Below, piece by piece: positions 55,184 to 64,000 of a stretch of 64,000 nt of DNA; within the stretch, counting starts at the first letter, position 1, and each line of letters opens with the position of its first letter. The notes under the pieces are model-generated. The model saw only the letters and a program-made list of their open reading frames with translations, was not told where the DNA came from and ran no database searches. Made by a program: the position numbers and the translations under genes. This DNA is from Thermohalobaculum sp963721105 (GTDB lineage Bacteria > Pseudomonadota > Alphaproteobacteria > Rhodobacterales > Rhodobacteraceae), in assembly GCA_963721105.1 (NCBI GenBank), contig CAVRHY010000013.1, positions 1-64,000 on the forward strand, given 5' to 3'.

Positions 55184-56488
55184 TCAGCCCCGCGTCATCA
55201 TCGAGGGCAGCCAGGTCGCGATCTGCGGGACGAAGATCAGCACGAAGGTCGCGACCACCAGCAGCACGAAGAACGGAAACGCGACCCGCGCCACCCAGAG
55301 CAGGTCGCGGTTGGTCATCGACTGCAGGATGAACAGGTTGATGCCGACCGGCGGCGTGATCTGCGACATCTCGATCACGATGACCATGTAGATGCCGAAC
55401 CAGATCAGGTCGATCTGGGCCGCCTGCACCATCGGCATGATCACCGAGGCCGTCAGAACGACGATCGAGATGCCGTCGAGAAAGCAGCCCATGGCGATGA
55501 ACAGCAGCGTCAGCGCAACGAGCAGCTGGAACTGGCTGAGCTCGAACGAGCCGACCCAGGCCGCGAGGTTGCGCGGGATCCCGGTCAGCCCCATCGAGAT
55601 CGACAGGAAGGCCGCGCCGGCCAGGATCAGCGTCACCATGCAGGTCGTCCTGGTGGCGCCGGCGACGCTGTCGTAGAACGATTGCCAGCTGAGCGCGCGC
55701 GTGGCCGAGGCCAGGACCAGCGCGCCGAGTACGCCGACCGCCGCCGCCTCGGTCGCGGTTGCGAGCCCGGTGTAGATCGAGCCGATCACCGCGACGATCA
55801 GCCCGATGATCGGGAACAGCCCCGCCGTCGCGCGCACGCGCTCCGCGATCGGCATTGCCGGCTCGCGCGGCGGGACGCGGTCGGGGTGCAGCAGCGCCCA
55901 GACCGCCACATAGCCCATGAACAGCACCACAAGCATCAGACCGGGCAGGATGCCGGCGATGAACAGGCGGCTGATCGAAACTTCGGCGGCGACCCCGTAG
56001 ACGATCAGGATGATCGAGGGCGGGATCAGGAAGCCCAGCGTCGCCGAGCCGGCCAGGCTGCCGATCACCAGCTTCTCGTCATAGTGGCGCTTCATCAGCT
56101 CGGGGATGGTGATCCGCCCGATCGTCGCCGTGGTCGCGGCCGACGAGCCCGAGACGGCGGCGAACAGGCCGCAACTCGCGATGTTGACGTGCAGCAGGCG
56201 TCCCGGCAGCGGCCCCAGCCAGGGCGCAAGCCCGCGGAACATCTCCGAGGCCAGCCGCGTGCGGTGCAATATCTCGCCCATCCAGATGAACAGCGGCAGC
56301 GCGGTCAGCGCCCAGGACCACGACTGCCCCCAGGTCGTGGTGGCCATGATGGCGCCGGCAGGCGCGCCCGAGAACAGCGCGATGCCCAGATATCCGACGA
56401 TAAGGAGCGTCAGGGCCACCCAGACGCCGGCCGCCAGCAGCGCGAGCATCGCCACCATCAGGAAGATCGAGACGATCGTCGGGTCCAT
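55184..56488 (-). CDS. dctM: TRAP transporter large permease DctM
   Basis: A 434-residue membrane protein with 12 or so spans and the DctM landmarks SGSSAATTATIGRITIPELM, GSLAGSATLGFLIPPSIILI and QITPPVGINLFILQS. It forms the ion-coupled pore of a DctP-type TRAP importer. It ends 25 bp from the convergent hydrolase gene and begins 6 bp after dctQ on the same strand, so dctP, dctQ and dctM form one operon. Confidence 0.95.
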   Translation of the reverse strand: MDPTIVSIFLMVAMLALLAAGVWVALTLLIVGYLGIALFSGAPAGAIMATTTWGQSWSWALTALPLFIWMGEILHRTRLASEMFRGLAPWLGPLPGRLLHVNIASCGLFAAVSGSSAATTATIGRITIPELMKRHYDEKLVIGSLAGSATLGFLIPPSIILIVYGVAAEVSISRLFIAGILPGLMLVVLFMGYVAVWALLHPDRVPPREPAMPIAERVRATAGLFPIIGLIVAVIGSIYTGLATATEAAAVGVLGALVLASATRALSWQSFYDSVAGATRTTCMVTLILAGAAFLSISMGLTGIPRNLAAWVGSFELSQFQLLVALTLLFIAMGCFLDGISIVVLTASVIMPMVQAAQIDLIWFGIYMVIVIEMSQITPPVGINLFILQSMTNRDLLWVARVAFPFFVLLVVATFVLIFVPQIATWLPSMMTRG

Positions 56489-56494
56489 GGCCGG

Positions 56495-57031
56495 TCAGTG
56501 CCCCGGCTCGGAGCGGACGCCTTCCATCTCCTTATCCTCGTCGCGCGCGAACATGGGGGTTCGCCCGGCGCAGGCCCGCAAGAGATCCTCGACGATCGCG
56601 ACGGCGAACAGCACCACGCCGATCGCCATGCCGATCTGCGGCAGCCAGAGGGGGACCGGCACGAGCCCCAGGGTCACCTCGCCGCGGAGGATGTTCTGGA
56701 AGACCATCCTCACCGTGTGCCAGGCGAGAAGGCAGCCGATCGCCGCGCCGATGCCCAGCGCCAGGATAAGGAAGGCGCGGCTCAGCCAGCCTCGCAGGGA
56801 CCGCGTGAAAAGCGTGACACGGATATGCCCGCCGGCCCGGAAGGCATAGGCGAGGCCCAAGAACGACGTCGCGGAAAGACAGAAGCCGGCGAACTGGTCC
56901 GATGACGGGATGATCGCGTCGAAGAAGCGCGCCACGATCTGCGCGGTGACGATCACCGCGATGGCTACGAGGAACACGCCGGCAAGCGCGCCGGCCCCGC
57001 GGTAGAGAAGGTCCAGGCTGCGGGTCAGCAT
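56495..57031 (-). CDS. dctQ: TRAP transporter small permease DctQ
   Basis: A 178-residue protein with four predicted membrane spans and the DctQ pattern (FAGFCLSATSFLGLAYAFRA, GGHIRVTLFTRSL). It is the small accessory subunit of the TRAP permease. The short spacing to dctM (6 bp) and to dctP (55 bp) supports one operon. Confidence 0.93.
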   Translation of the reverse strand: MLTRSLDLLYRGAGALAGVFLVAIAVIVTAQIVARFFDAIIPSSDQFAGFCLSATSFLGLAYAFRAGGHIRVTLFTRSLRGWLSRAFLILALGIGAAIGCLLAWHTVRMVFQNILRGEVTLGLVPVPLWLPQIGMAIGVVLFAVAIVEDLLRACAGRTPMFARDEDKEMEGVRSEPGH

Positions 57032-57086
57032 GGCGTTTTCCCGTTGGGGGACGGGGCCCCGCGCGGTGTCGGCGGGGCCCCGGCTA

Positions 57087-58056
57087 TCACTTTAGGGCGT
57101 CGAGGATCTTCTGGCCGTCGGGACCGGCGCTCTCGACCCATTCGGTTGCCATTTGCTGGCCGACCGTCTGCAGGTCGCCGACCAGCTGCTCGCTCGGCTG
57201 GTGCACGGTCATATTCTCGCCCAGCGTCTTGGTCGTCGAACTCCAGAACTTCCTGGCTCATCTGCCAGCCGCGCTCCTCGGCGGCGGCCGCCGCGTCGAG
57301 AACGGCCTTCTGCTGCTCATCGGTCAGCGACTGAAAGGCGCCCTCGTTCACCATGATCATGTTTTTCGGCATCCAGGCGCGCAGGTCGTAGAAGTGGTTG
57401 GTGAAGTCCCACGCCTTGGTGTTCACGCCGGTCGCGGCCGAGGTGACCATCGCGTCGACGATGCCGGTCGAGAAGGCCTGCGGGATCTCGACCGCCTCGA
57501 TGGTCGTCGGCACGGCGCCCATCAGCTCGGCCATGCGCGAGGTGGTGGCGTTGTAGGTGCGGAACCGCTTGCTCTTGAGATCCTCCTTCGAGGCGATCTC
57601 GTCCTTCGTGTAAAAGCCCTGGCCCGGCCATGGCACCGCGTAGAGCAGCCGGATGCCGTCCTCGGCCAGCCGCGCCTCGACCAGCGGGCGCTGAGCCTCC
57701 CACATCTTCCCTGCCGCCTCGTACGAGGTGGCGATGAAGGGGATGTTATCGGCGCCGAAGATCGGGTCCTCGTTGTAGAGATTGGCCATCAGCAGCTCGC
57801 CGATCGGCACCAGATTGTTCTGTACGGCCTGCTTGATCTCGGGGCTCTTGAACAGGGACTGCGCCGAGTGGACGGTGATCTGCAGCTCGCCGTTCGTCGC
57901 CGCCGCGATGTCGTCCGCAAACTGGCGGACATTCTTGGTATGGAACTCCGAGTCCGGATAGGGCGTCGCCATGTCCCAGGTGAGCGCGTGCGCAGACGCA
58001 CCGAGGCCGAGCGCGGCCGCCAGCGCAGCGGCGGAAAGGGCTGTCCTGATGTTCAT
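57087..58056 (-). CDS. dctP: TRAP transporter substrate-binding protein DctP, one-base frameshift
   Basis: A periplasmic binding protein of about 322 residues with a Sec signal peptide (TALSAAALAAALGLGASAHA). Mature landmarks are PDSEFHTKNVRQFADDIAAA and the ligand-arginine region KSKRFRTYNATTSRMAELMG. The frame is broken near 57237; removing one base restores VLEFTTKTLGENMTVHQPSE and the end QKILDALK at 57087. DctP proteins bring organic acids to DctQM. Upstream, GACGC-AA-GCGTC (58089-58100) is a small dyad that could be an operator. Confidence 0.9.
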
Positions 58057-58337
58057 CTTGGTCGTGCCTCCTCTATTTCTCGTCTTGTGACGCAAGCGTC
58101 CCTCAACCGCTCTCGCCTCTGTCGACGACGAGTGCATGAATGGATGCCTTCATCTCCGATCTGCCTTTGAATTGCCAGACCCCGGTGCGGGCACCCACCG
58201 CGGCGGTCTCGGCGCGCAATCGTTCTCGGCTGCTCGGCCGATCCGCCCGGCAGGAGCATGTTGTGGACCTGCCGCGCGTCCGGCGGCTATATCGGCACTC
58301 TCGCCAGTCCGGCGGGCGCAGCTCGAACAGGTGACGC

Positions 58338-59294
58338 ATGAGACCACTCTCGATCCTCGCAGCCGCCGCGCTGCTGACACTGCCCGCCCTTTCGACCGGC
58401 ATCGCTGCCGAGCGGGTGACGTTCAAGTCGGCCAAGACCGGCTCGTCCTATTACCAGATGTCCGTGCAGCTGGCCGAGGCAATCAAGGCCGGCACGGACG
58501 GCGAGATCACCGTTACCGTCGAGGAGAGCCAGGGATCGGTGCAGAACGTGATGGAGGCGGCAGCGCGTACCGGCAACTTCGTCTTCACCACGCCGCCGGC
58601 ACTGGTCGGGCTGGCCCGCGAGGGCAAGGCAATGTTCGAGGGCAAGTCGAACCCGAAGTTCGACGAGATCCGGGCGCTTTTCCCGATCCCCTCGCTGACA
58701 ATGCACTTCGTCGTTCGCGATGACGCCGACATCGAGAGCTTCGCCGACCTCGCGGGCAAGACGATCCTGCTCGGCAAGGGATCGTTCGGCGCCACCGAGG
58801 GCGAGAAGTACCTCGGGATGTTCGGCCTTGGGGACAAGGTCAAGATCGCCGACGCCGAACTGTCCAGCGCGGTCGCGGCGCTGAAGAACGGCCAGATCGA
58901 CGCGTTCGTGACCGCGGGCTCGTGGCCGGCGCCGAATGTCATCGAGGCCGCCGCCAGCACCGGTGTCGAGATTCTGTCGCTGACCGACGAGCAGATCGCC
59001 GAGACCGGCCGGACGCGCATCGAGATCCCGGCCGGCACCTATGCAGGGCAGGACGCGCCGATCGTCACCACCTCGCTGCCGGTCGTCGCCTACACCACGA
59101 CGGCGATGAGCGACGATACCGCCTACCAGATAACGAAGACGTTCTGGGAGCAGAAGGCCGCGCTGGCCGAGGACTCCGCCTGGTGGAAGGGCGTGACGCC
59201 CGAGATGCTGCAGAACATCATCACCGAGCTGCACCCCGGCGCGATCCGCTACTACAAGGAGCAGGGCATCGAGCTCCCCGATCAGCAGGGGTGA
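58338..59294 (+). CDS. TAXI-family TRAP transporter substrate-binding protein
   Basis: A 318-residue periplasmic protein with a signal peptide (LSILAAAALLTLPALSTGIA). The TAXI family pattern is seen in KTGSSYYQMSVQLAEAIK, the VVRDDADIESFADLAGKTIL segment and LLGKGSFGATEGEKYL. TAXI proteins bind glutamate, 2-oxoglutarate or related acids and work with a fused permease. The stop overlaps a GTG start of that permease (GTGA). It is divergent from the dctPQM operon by 281 bp. Confidence 0.92.
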   Translation: MRPLSILAAAALLTLPALSTGIAAERVTFKSAKTGSSYYQMSVQLAEAIKAGTDGEITVTVEESQGSVQNVMEAAARTGNFVFTTPPALVGLAREGKAMFEGKSNPKFDEIRALFPIPSLTMHFVVRDDADIESFADLAGKTILLGKGSFGATEGEKYLGMFGLGDKVKIADAELSSAVAALKNGQIDAFVTAGSWPAPNVIEAAASTGVEILSLTDEQIAETGRTRIEIPAGTYAGQDAPIVTTSLPVVAYTTTAMSDDTAYQITKTFWEQKAALAEDSAWWKGVTPEMLQNIITELHPGAIRYYKEQGIELPDQQG

Positions 59295-61117
59295 CGGCTT
59301 CCGGTCCGGCGGCCGCGGCTGGCCCGGTAGTGCCCGCCCCGGTTGCTGACGAGGCGGGGGCGTCGGGGCTCCGGCGTCTCGTCTGGACCACGCTCGGGGC
59401 CGCATCGATCGCCTTCCACCTCTGGCTGGTCTTTTCGGGGCTGGTGCCGAACCTGGTCAGCCGGCCGCTGCACATGGCGCTGGCGCTGCCCTGGGTGCTC
59501 GTGTTCCTCGCCCGCGGGCCGGTGGAGCGCGCCACCGGGCTTGGACTGGCGGCGCTCGGCATCCCGGCATGCCTGTGGGTGGCGTGGAACGCCGGCGCGC
59601 TGGGAGACCAGTATGGCTTTCTCGCAGGTCCCTTGCAGACAGGGCTGGCCGTTCTGCTCCTAGTGGTCGTACTGGAGGCGGCGCGGCGGGCCATCGGCTG
59701 GCCGCTGCCGATCGTCGCCGCGCTGGCGCTCGCCTACGGCCTTCTGGGTCAGTACGTGCCCGGCGAGTTCGGGCACCCCGGCCTGCCCGTCGAGAGCTTT
59801 CTCGGCAACCTGACCATCGCCGAGACGGGGCTCTGGGGCAGCCTGACCGGCGTCTCGGTCAGCATCGTCGCCATCTTCGTGATCTTCGGCGCGGTGCTGA
59901 ACGTCGGCGAGGCGGGACAGGGCTTCATGAACGTCGCCGCGGCGGCCGCGGGGCGGCTGCGCGGCGGGGCGGCCAAGGTCTCCGTCCTCTCCAGCGCGCT
60001 TTTCGGGTCGATCTCGGGCTCGGCCTCCGCCAACGTTGCATCGACGGGCGCGATCACGCTGCCGGCCATGACGCGGCTCGGCTATCCGCGGGCGCTGGCC
60101 GGGGCGGTCGAAGCGGTCGCGTCCTCGGGCGGGCAGATCATGCCGCCGCTGATGGGCGCCGGGGCCTTCGTCATGGTCGAGCTGACCGGCACGCCCTATA
60201 CTGACATCATCGCCGCCGCCCTGCTGCCGGCGATGCTCTATTTCTTCGCGGTCTGGATCGGCATCGACGCCTTCTCGCTGCGCCACGACCTCAGAGGCCT
60301 GCCCGCCGAGGCGCGGCCATCCGTGCGGGCCGTCGCGGTGACGTCCGCTTTCTTCCTGGTGCCGTTCGCCGTGCTGATGTGGGGCATGTTCGGCGCCGGT
60401 TACACGCCGCAATACGCCGCCTGCCTGTCGATCCTGGCGGGGGCGCTGCTGCTGCCCCTGGGCGAGCGGCTGGACCTGGACGCGTGGCGCACGCTCGATC
60501 GGGTCGAGCAGGTCTGCATGGTCGCCGGCCGGCAGATCGCGACCATCGCCGCGATCATCCTCTGCGCCTCGATCGTCATCGGCGTGCTGGGGCTGACCGG
60601 GCTGGGCGTCAAGATCACCTCGCTGATCCTGTCGGGCTCGGGCGGGATGCTGTGGCCGGCGCTGCTGCTGACGGCGCTGGCCTGCCTGGTGCTGGGCATG
60701 GAGGTGCCGACAACGGCGGCCTACGTCATCTGCGTCTCGGTCGCGGGGCCGGCGCTGATGGAGCTCGGGGTGCCGCCGCTGCTCGCCCACCTGTTCGTCT
60801 TCTGGTACGCGCTGCTCTCGACCATCACGCCGCCCGTCTGCGGTGCCGTCTTCATCGCCAGCGGGATGGTCGGCGAGAACTGGCTGAAGGTCGCCATGTC
60901 GGCCATGGCACTGGGAATCGGCCTCTACCTGATTCCTCTCGGCATGGTGGCGAACCCGTCGCTGATCGCGCTGGCGGCGGCGCCCGTAGCGGCGATCGTT
61001 GCGGCGCTGAAAGTCGGAGCAGGGCTGGCGGCGGTATCGTTCGGTGTGATTGCGCCCTGGAAAGTCTGGGTTCGTGCTGGAATGCTGGCAACGGGGCTGC
61101 TGCTGCTCTTCCTCTGA
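59291..61117 (+). CDS. TRAP transporter fused permease (DctQM type)
   Basis: A 608-residue membrane protein in which the small and large TRAP permeases are fused, the form that partners TAXI proteins. The DctQ-like part covers about residues 25-130 and the DctM-like part the rest. DctM landmarks are GSISGSASANVASTGAITLP, SSGGQIMPPLMGAGAFVMVE and STITPPVCGAVFIASGMVG. The start is a GTG at 59291 overlapping the previous stop by two bases. No separate DctQ is required. Confidence 0.93.
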   Translation: MTASGPAAAAGPVVPAPVADEAGASGLRRLVWTTLGAASIAFHLWLVFSGLVPNLVSRPLHMALALPWVLVFLARGPVERATGLGLAALGIPACLWVAWNAGALGDQYGFLAGPLQTGLAVLLLVVVLEAARRAIGWPLPIVAALALAYGLLGQYVPGEFGHPGLPVESFLGNLTIAETGLWGSLTGVSVSIVAIFVIFGAVLNVGEAGQGFMNVAAAAAGRLRGGAAKVSVLSSALFGSISGSASANVASTGAITLPAMTRLGYPRALAGAVEAVASSGGQIMPPLMGAGAFVMVELTGTPYTDIIAAALLPAMLYFFAVWIGIDAFSLRHDLRGLPAEARPSVRAVAVTSAFFLVPFAVLMWGMFGAGYTPQYAACLSILAGALLLPLGERLDLDAWRTLDRVEQVCMVAGRQIATIAAIILCASIVIGVLGLTGLGVKITSLILSGSGGMLWPALLLTALACLVLGMEVPTTAAYVICVSVAGPALMELGVPPLLAHLFVFWYALLSTITPPVCGAVFIASGMVGENWLKVAMSAMALGIGLYLIPLGMVANPSLIALAAAPVAAIVAALKVGAGLAAVSFGVIAPWKVWVRAGMLATGLLLLFL

Positions 61118-61143
61118 GCAGCGCCGGCGTGTCTCTCCGGTGC

Positions 61144-61175
61144 GCGCATGGCAAAAATGCAATTTTGCCATGCGC
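61144..61175. terminator. Perfect 13-bp inverted repeat after the TRAP permease
   Basis: GCGCATGGCAAAA (61144-61156) and TTTTGCCATGCGC (61163-61175) are exact inverted copies around a six-base centre, ATGCAA. It lies 27 bp past the permease stop and 74 bp before the IS1182 left end. The A- and T-rich inner ends could act as a bidirectional terminator. It might alternatively be the landing site of the IS. Confidence 0.5.
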
Positions 61176-61248
61176 AGGTCGTCAGATCGTGCCAACGGGT
61201 GGAATGGACCTCCAGGGTGTTGGACCGATTGACGGCCGGAGCAGACGA

Positions 61249-62748
61249 ATGCTGTTGAAAAACATCCTGTTGAAGTTGCCATAGGGTCCTGATTCACTCG
61301 TCGGCGAGCAAGGGAGGCGTCGGCGATGATGGGTCCGCGGCAGGTGGCGCAGGGCGCCCTGTTCTACGACTTCTGCATCGAGGATCATGTCCCGGACGAC
61401 CACCTGCTGCGGCGGGTCGACCGGTTCGTCGACCTCTCGGAAATCCGGCAATTCCTCGCGCCGTTCTACAGCGCGACGGGGCGGCCCTCGATCGATCCCG
61501 AATTGATGATCCGGATGCTGATCGTCGGCTACTGCTTCGGCATCCGCTCGGAGCGGCGCCTGTGCGAGGAGGTTCATCTCAACCTGGCGTACAGGTGGTT
61601 CTGCCGCCTCGAGCTGACCGACCCGATCCCCGACCACTCGACGTTCTCGAAGAACCGGCATGGTCGCTTCCGCGACAGCGATCTGTTCCGCCATCTCTTC
61701 GAGCAGGTCCTCGCGCGCTGTATCGCAGAGGGCCTGGTGGGTGGCGACAGCTTCGGCGTCGATGCCTCGCTGATCTCGGCCGACGCCTGCCGCTTCGAGA
61801 AGGTCGACGCACAGGACTGGGGGCCCGAGAAGATCAGCCGCGCCGCGCAGGAATATCTCGACACGCTCAATGATGCGGCGTTCGGCGCGGCGACGCCGGT
61901 GAAGCCGAAGGTGCTGTCTCCCTCGGACCCGGCAGCGCGCTTCACGGCCGCCAATGGTGACCGGCCATTCTACGCCTACTCCACGAACTATCTCGTGGAC
62001 CTCGAGAATGCAGTGATCGTGGACGTCGAGACGACGGCGCCGATCCGGCAGGCCGAGGCCGGCGCCGCGATGGACATGATCACCCGCACCCGGGAGCGCT
62101 TCGGCCTCTACCCCGAGAAGCTGGTCGCCGACACGGCCTATGGCTCGGCCGAGGTGCTCAGCTGGCTGGTCGAGAGCGAAGGGATCGAGCCGCACATCCC
62201 GGTCATCGACAAGTCCCAGCGCAAGGACGGGACGTTCTCCCGCGAGGACTTCGCCTATGATCGGGAGACAGACAGCTATACCTGTCCAGCCGGGAAGGAG
62301 CTGCTCCCGAGCCGCCGTGCATTCCAGACCATCCGGCCGGAGCCGAAGGACGACGCGATCCGCTACCGCGCCAGAAAGGCCGACTGCGAGGTGTGTGCCC
62401 TGAAACAACAATGCTGCCCGAACGCGCCGGCGCGGAAGGTAACGCGGTCGATCCGCGAGGGCGCACCTGACCTCGCGAGAGAGATCACCGCAAGCGACGC
62501 CTACGTCACCTCCGCCTACGCCCGGAAAAAGGTCGAGATGCTCTTCGCCCACCTGAAACGCATCCTTGGCGTCACCCGCCTGCGCCTCAGAGGACCGAAC
62601 GGCGCCCGGGACGAGTTCCTCATGGCCGCCACCGTCCAGAACCTCCGCAAGATGGCAATGCGTATCCCGGCTCCCGCCTGAGCCGGGCCTCAGGCTCAAT
62701 TCGCGCCGCGCCGGCGCTGCGGTGCAGCAACGACTTCTTCAACAGCAT
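61249..62748 (+). mobile_element. IS1182-family insertion sequence
   Basis: A 1.5-kb element with one transposase. The left end ATGCTGTTGAAAAAC (61249-61263) and the reversed right end ATGCTGTTGAAGAAG (62734-62748) form terminal inverted repeats. No target duplication is clear. It lies between the TAXI permease and the MATE gene and breaks neither. Confidence 0.85.
61326..62681 (+). CDS. IS1182-family transposase
   Basis: A 451-residue DDE transposase. The DUF772 domain is in PSIDPELMIRMLIVGYCFGI and SERRLCEEVHLNLAYRWFCR. Catalytic acids are likely in GDSFGVDASLISADACR, KLVADTAYGSAEVLSWLVE and the C-terminal ARKKVEMLFAHLKRILGV. A cysteine cluster (CEVCALKQQCCPN) lies before it, as usual for IS1182. 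It is full length and may be active. Confidence 0.92.
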   Translation: MMGPRQVAQGALFYDFCIEDHVPDDHLLRRVDRFVDLSEIRQFLAPFYSATGRPSIDPELMIRMLIVGYCFGIRSERRLCEEVHLNLAYRWFCRLELTDPIPDHSTFSKNRHGRFRDSDLFRHLFEQVLARCIAEGLVGGDSFGVDASLISADACRFEKVDAQDWGPEKISRAAQEYLDTLNDAAFGAATPVKPKVLSPSDPAARFTAANGDRPFYAYSTNYLVDLENAVIVDVETTAPIRQAEAGAAMDMITRTRERFGLYPEKLVADTAYGSAEVLSWLVESEGIEPHIPVIDKSQRKDGTFSREDFAYDRETDSYTCPAGKELLPSRRAFQTIRPEPKDDAIRYRARKADCEVCALKQQCCPNAPARKVTRSIREGAPDLAREITASDAYVTSAYARKKVEMLFAHLKRILGVTRLRLRGPNGARDEFLMAATVQNLRKMAMRIPAPA

Positions 62749-62780
62749 CGGCTCAAAGCCGACGTGGCCGACGTCCACGA

Positions 62781-64000
62781 TTATGCCGCGGCGCGACGCT
62801 CGAGCGCCGGGTATTGCACGGCCAGCGTCAGGCCGCGCATTAGCAGGAAGGTCCAGACGCCCAGCCAGACGCCGTCATTGCCGAAAGCGTCGGCCAGCCA
62901 GCCGCTGGCGGCGAAATAGACGCCGGCCGACAGGATCATGGCGTTGCGCATTGCCGGGCCTTCGGTCGCGCCCATGAAGACGCCGTCGAACTGGTAGGCG
63001 AAGACGCCGACGACCGGCAGCAGCGCCGCCCAGAAGAAGAAGTCGTCGGCCACGGCTCGGACCTCTGGCACGTTGGTGAAGATCGCGACCAGCGGCTGGT
63101 GCAGCAGGAAGATGAAGGCCGCGAAGCCGACCGCGAGGCCAAGCGCCGCGACCGTGCTGACGATGACGGCGCGGCGCAGAAGGGCGCGGTTGCGGGCGCC
63201 GGCGGCCTGGCCGACGAGGGACTCGGCGGCGATGGCGAAGCCGTCGAGGGCGTAAACGGCGACGTGGAAGATCTGGTACAGGATGCCGTTGGCGGCGAGG
63301 ATGATGTCGCCCTGCAGCGAGCCGAGCCGGGTGAACCAGGTGAACGAGCCGACCAGCAGGCTCGTGCGGATGAAGATGTCGCGGTTGAAGCGCATCAGGC
63401 GGCCAAGCTCATGCCGATCGAGAAGCCGCGACCGTTCGGGGCGCCAGCCGGGCATCAGCGCGCGGATGCGCTCGCGGGCGCGCCAGAGGCCGTAGGCCAG
63501 CCCCATATGCGCGGCGATCAGCGTGCCGAGCGCCACGCCGGCGACGTCCATGCCGAGGACCAGCACGAAGAAGAGGTTCAGCAGGACGTTCGAGACCGAG
63601 GTGACGGTCTGTACCTCGAACAGGCGGCGCGTCATCTCTTGCCCGGCGAACCAGCCGGTGACGGCGAAGGCGCCGAGTTCGGCCGGCGCGGCCCAGATGC
63701 GCACCGAGACGTAGACGCCGGCCAGCCGCTCGGCCTCTGCCGAGCCCTCGAAGATGCCCATGATCGCCGGGATCAGCAGCGCCTGAAGCGTGATCAGGAC
63801 GGCCCCCAGCCCCGCCGCGATGATCAGTGCGCGGGCCAGCACGTTGATGACGCGCCGGCTCTCGCCGGCGCCCAGCGCCTGCGCGGACAGCGCGCCGGCG
63901 CCGAACTGGAGGAAGTTGAACACCGCCAGCATCAGCGTCATCGCCTGCGCGCCGAGCGTCACGGCGGCGAGATAGACCGCGTCGCCGAGGTGGCCGACGA
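62781..64000 (-). CDS. MATE-family efflux transporter, 5' end beyond the window
   Basis: At least 406 residues of a multidrug and toxin extrusion (DinF/NorM-type) protein; the N-terminus lies past position 64000. The frame stays open to the edge with VGHLGDAVYLAAVTLGAQAM, a typical MATE start region. Paired family motifs occur at FLQFGAGALSAQALGAGESR and DGFAIAAESLVGQAAGARNR. About ten membrane spans are visible. It exports organic cations or related compounds using an ion gradient. The stop is 33 bp from the IS1182 right end. Confidence 0.92.
   Translation of the reverse strand, partial: VGHLGDAVYLAAVTLGAQAMTLMLAVFNFLQFGAGALSAQALGAGESRRVINVLARALIIAAGLGAVLITLQALLIPAIMGIFEGSAEAERLAGVYVSVRIWAAPAELGAFAVTGWFAGQEMTRRLFEVQTVTSVSNVLLNLFFVLVLGMDVAGVALGTLIAAHMGLAYGLWRARERIRALMPGWRPERSRLLDRHELGRLMRFNRDIFIRTSLLVGSFTWFTRLGSLQGDIILAANGILYQIFHVAVYALDGFAIAAESLVGQAAGARNRALLRRAVIVSTVAALGLAVGFAAFIFLLHQPLVAIFTNVPEVRAVADDFFFWAALLPVVGVFAYQFDGVFMGATEGPAMRNAMILSAGVYFAASGWLADAFGNDGVWLGVWTFLLMRGLTLAVQYPALERRAAA

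Overview
The window is about 70% GC and reads as a chromosomal piece of an alphaproteobacterium. The evidence is gene content: an ActR/PrrA/RegA-type redox regulator, a membrane-bound ferritin MbfA with an Irr-type iron control element in front of it, an NDUFA9-like complex I protein, a CHCC zinc-finger protein, a PutA gene, DctPQM and TAXI TRAP transporters, and the paired DgcN/DgcA D-glutamate enzymes. Genus cannot be fixed from sequence alone.

Layout. 1-4.7 kb is a mobile-element graveyard: an IS3-family element split by a three-gene serine-recombinase module, then a 30-nt tRNA-Pro-like stub and an intact tRNA-Gln. 4.9-9.8 kb holds a possible 25-residue membrane peptide and the gcvT-gcvH-gcvP operon behind a tandem glycine riboswitch. 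9.9-13.5 kb is putA with at least twelve frame changes. 13.6-19.7 kb is housekeeping (zinc finger, YciA thioesterase, two Nudix enzymes, NDUFA9-like, TraB/GumN, tRNA nucleotidyltransferase, LysE exporter). 20.3-24.7 kb is a D-glutamate/D-amino-acid cluster (Dat, DgcA, DgcN and a divergent ArgE/DapE-type deacylase). 24.8-27.6 kb has mbfA, the RegA-type regulator and proC. 27.7-31.3 kb is a CDP-deoxysugar operon (rfbF, rfbG, C-methyltransferase, 3,5-epimerase). 31.6-40.3 kb is xerC, DUF484, a transaldolase-like gene, priA, gabD, a DUF1203 gene, a radical SAM gene and tRNA-Gly. 40.3-44.3 kb is a second mobile nest (IS630 remnant, IS5, IS3) next to remnants of an arsenic pair (GAPDH and arsJ) fused to a truncated amidase. 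44.3-61.1 kb is a catabolic and uptake region: amidase, CoA-transferase, NodB-type hydrolase, a PotABCD-type ABC importer, SDR, TIM-barrel, enoyl-CoA hydratase, alpha/beta hydrolase, a DctPQM TRAP system and a TAXI TRAP system. An IS1182 element and a partial MATE exporter close the window.

How genes work together. Glycine binding by the riboswitch should switch on the glycine cleavage enzymes. DgcN, DgcA and the M20 deacylase could convert D-glutamate to L-glutamate through N-acetyl intermediates, with Dat covering other D-amino acids. RfbF, RfbG, the methyltransferase and the epimerase would make a methylated 6-deoxysugar for a surface glycan. The 44-61 kb genes look like import plus acyl-CoA-type degradation of an unidentified organic acid, amide or amine.

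Two patterns are not explained by genes. Three copies of a 180-220 bp intergenic element (26.6, 32.7 and 38.4 kb) share blocks of identity and an inverted-repeat architecture. Single-base indels, often in runs of G or C, break otherwise well conserved genes (dat, M20, rfbG, xerC, CoA-transferase, potA, dctP and others). That suggests an unpolished assembly, although putA and the IS elements may be truly decayed. All identifications are from reading the sequence; no database search was run.
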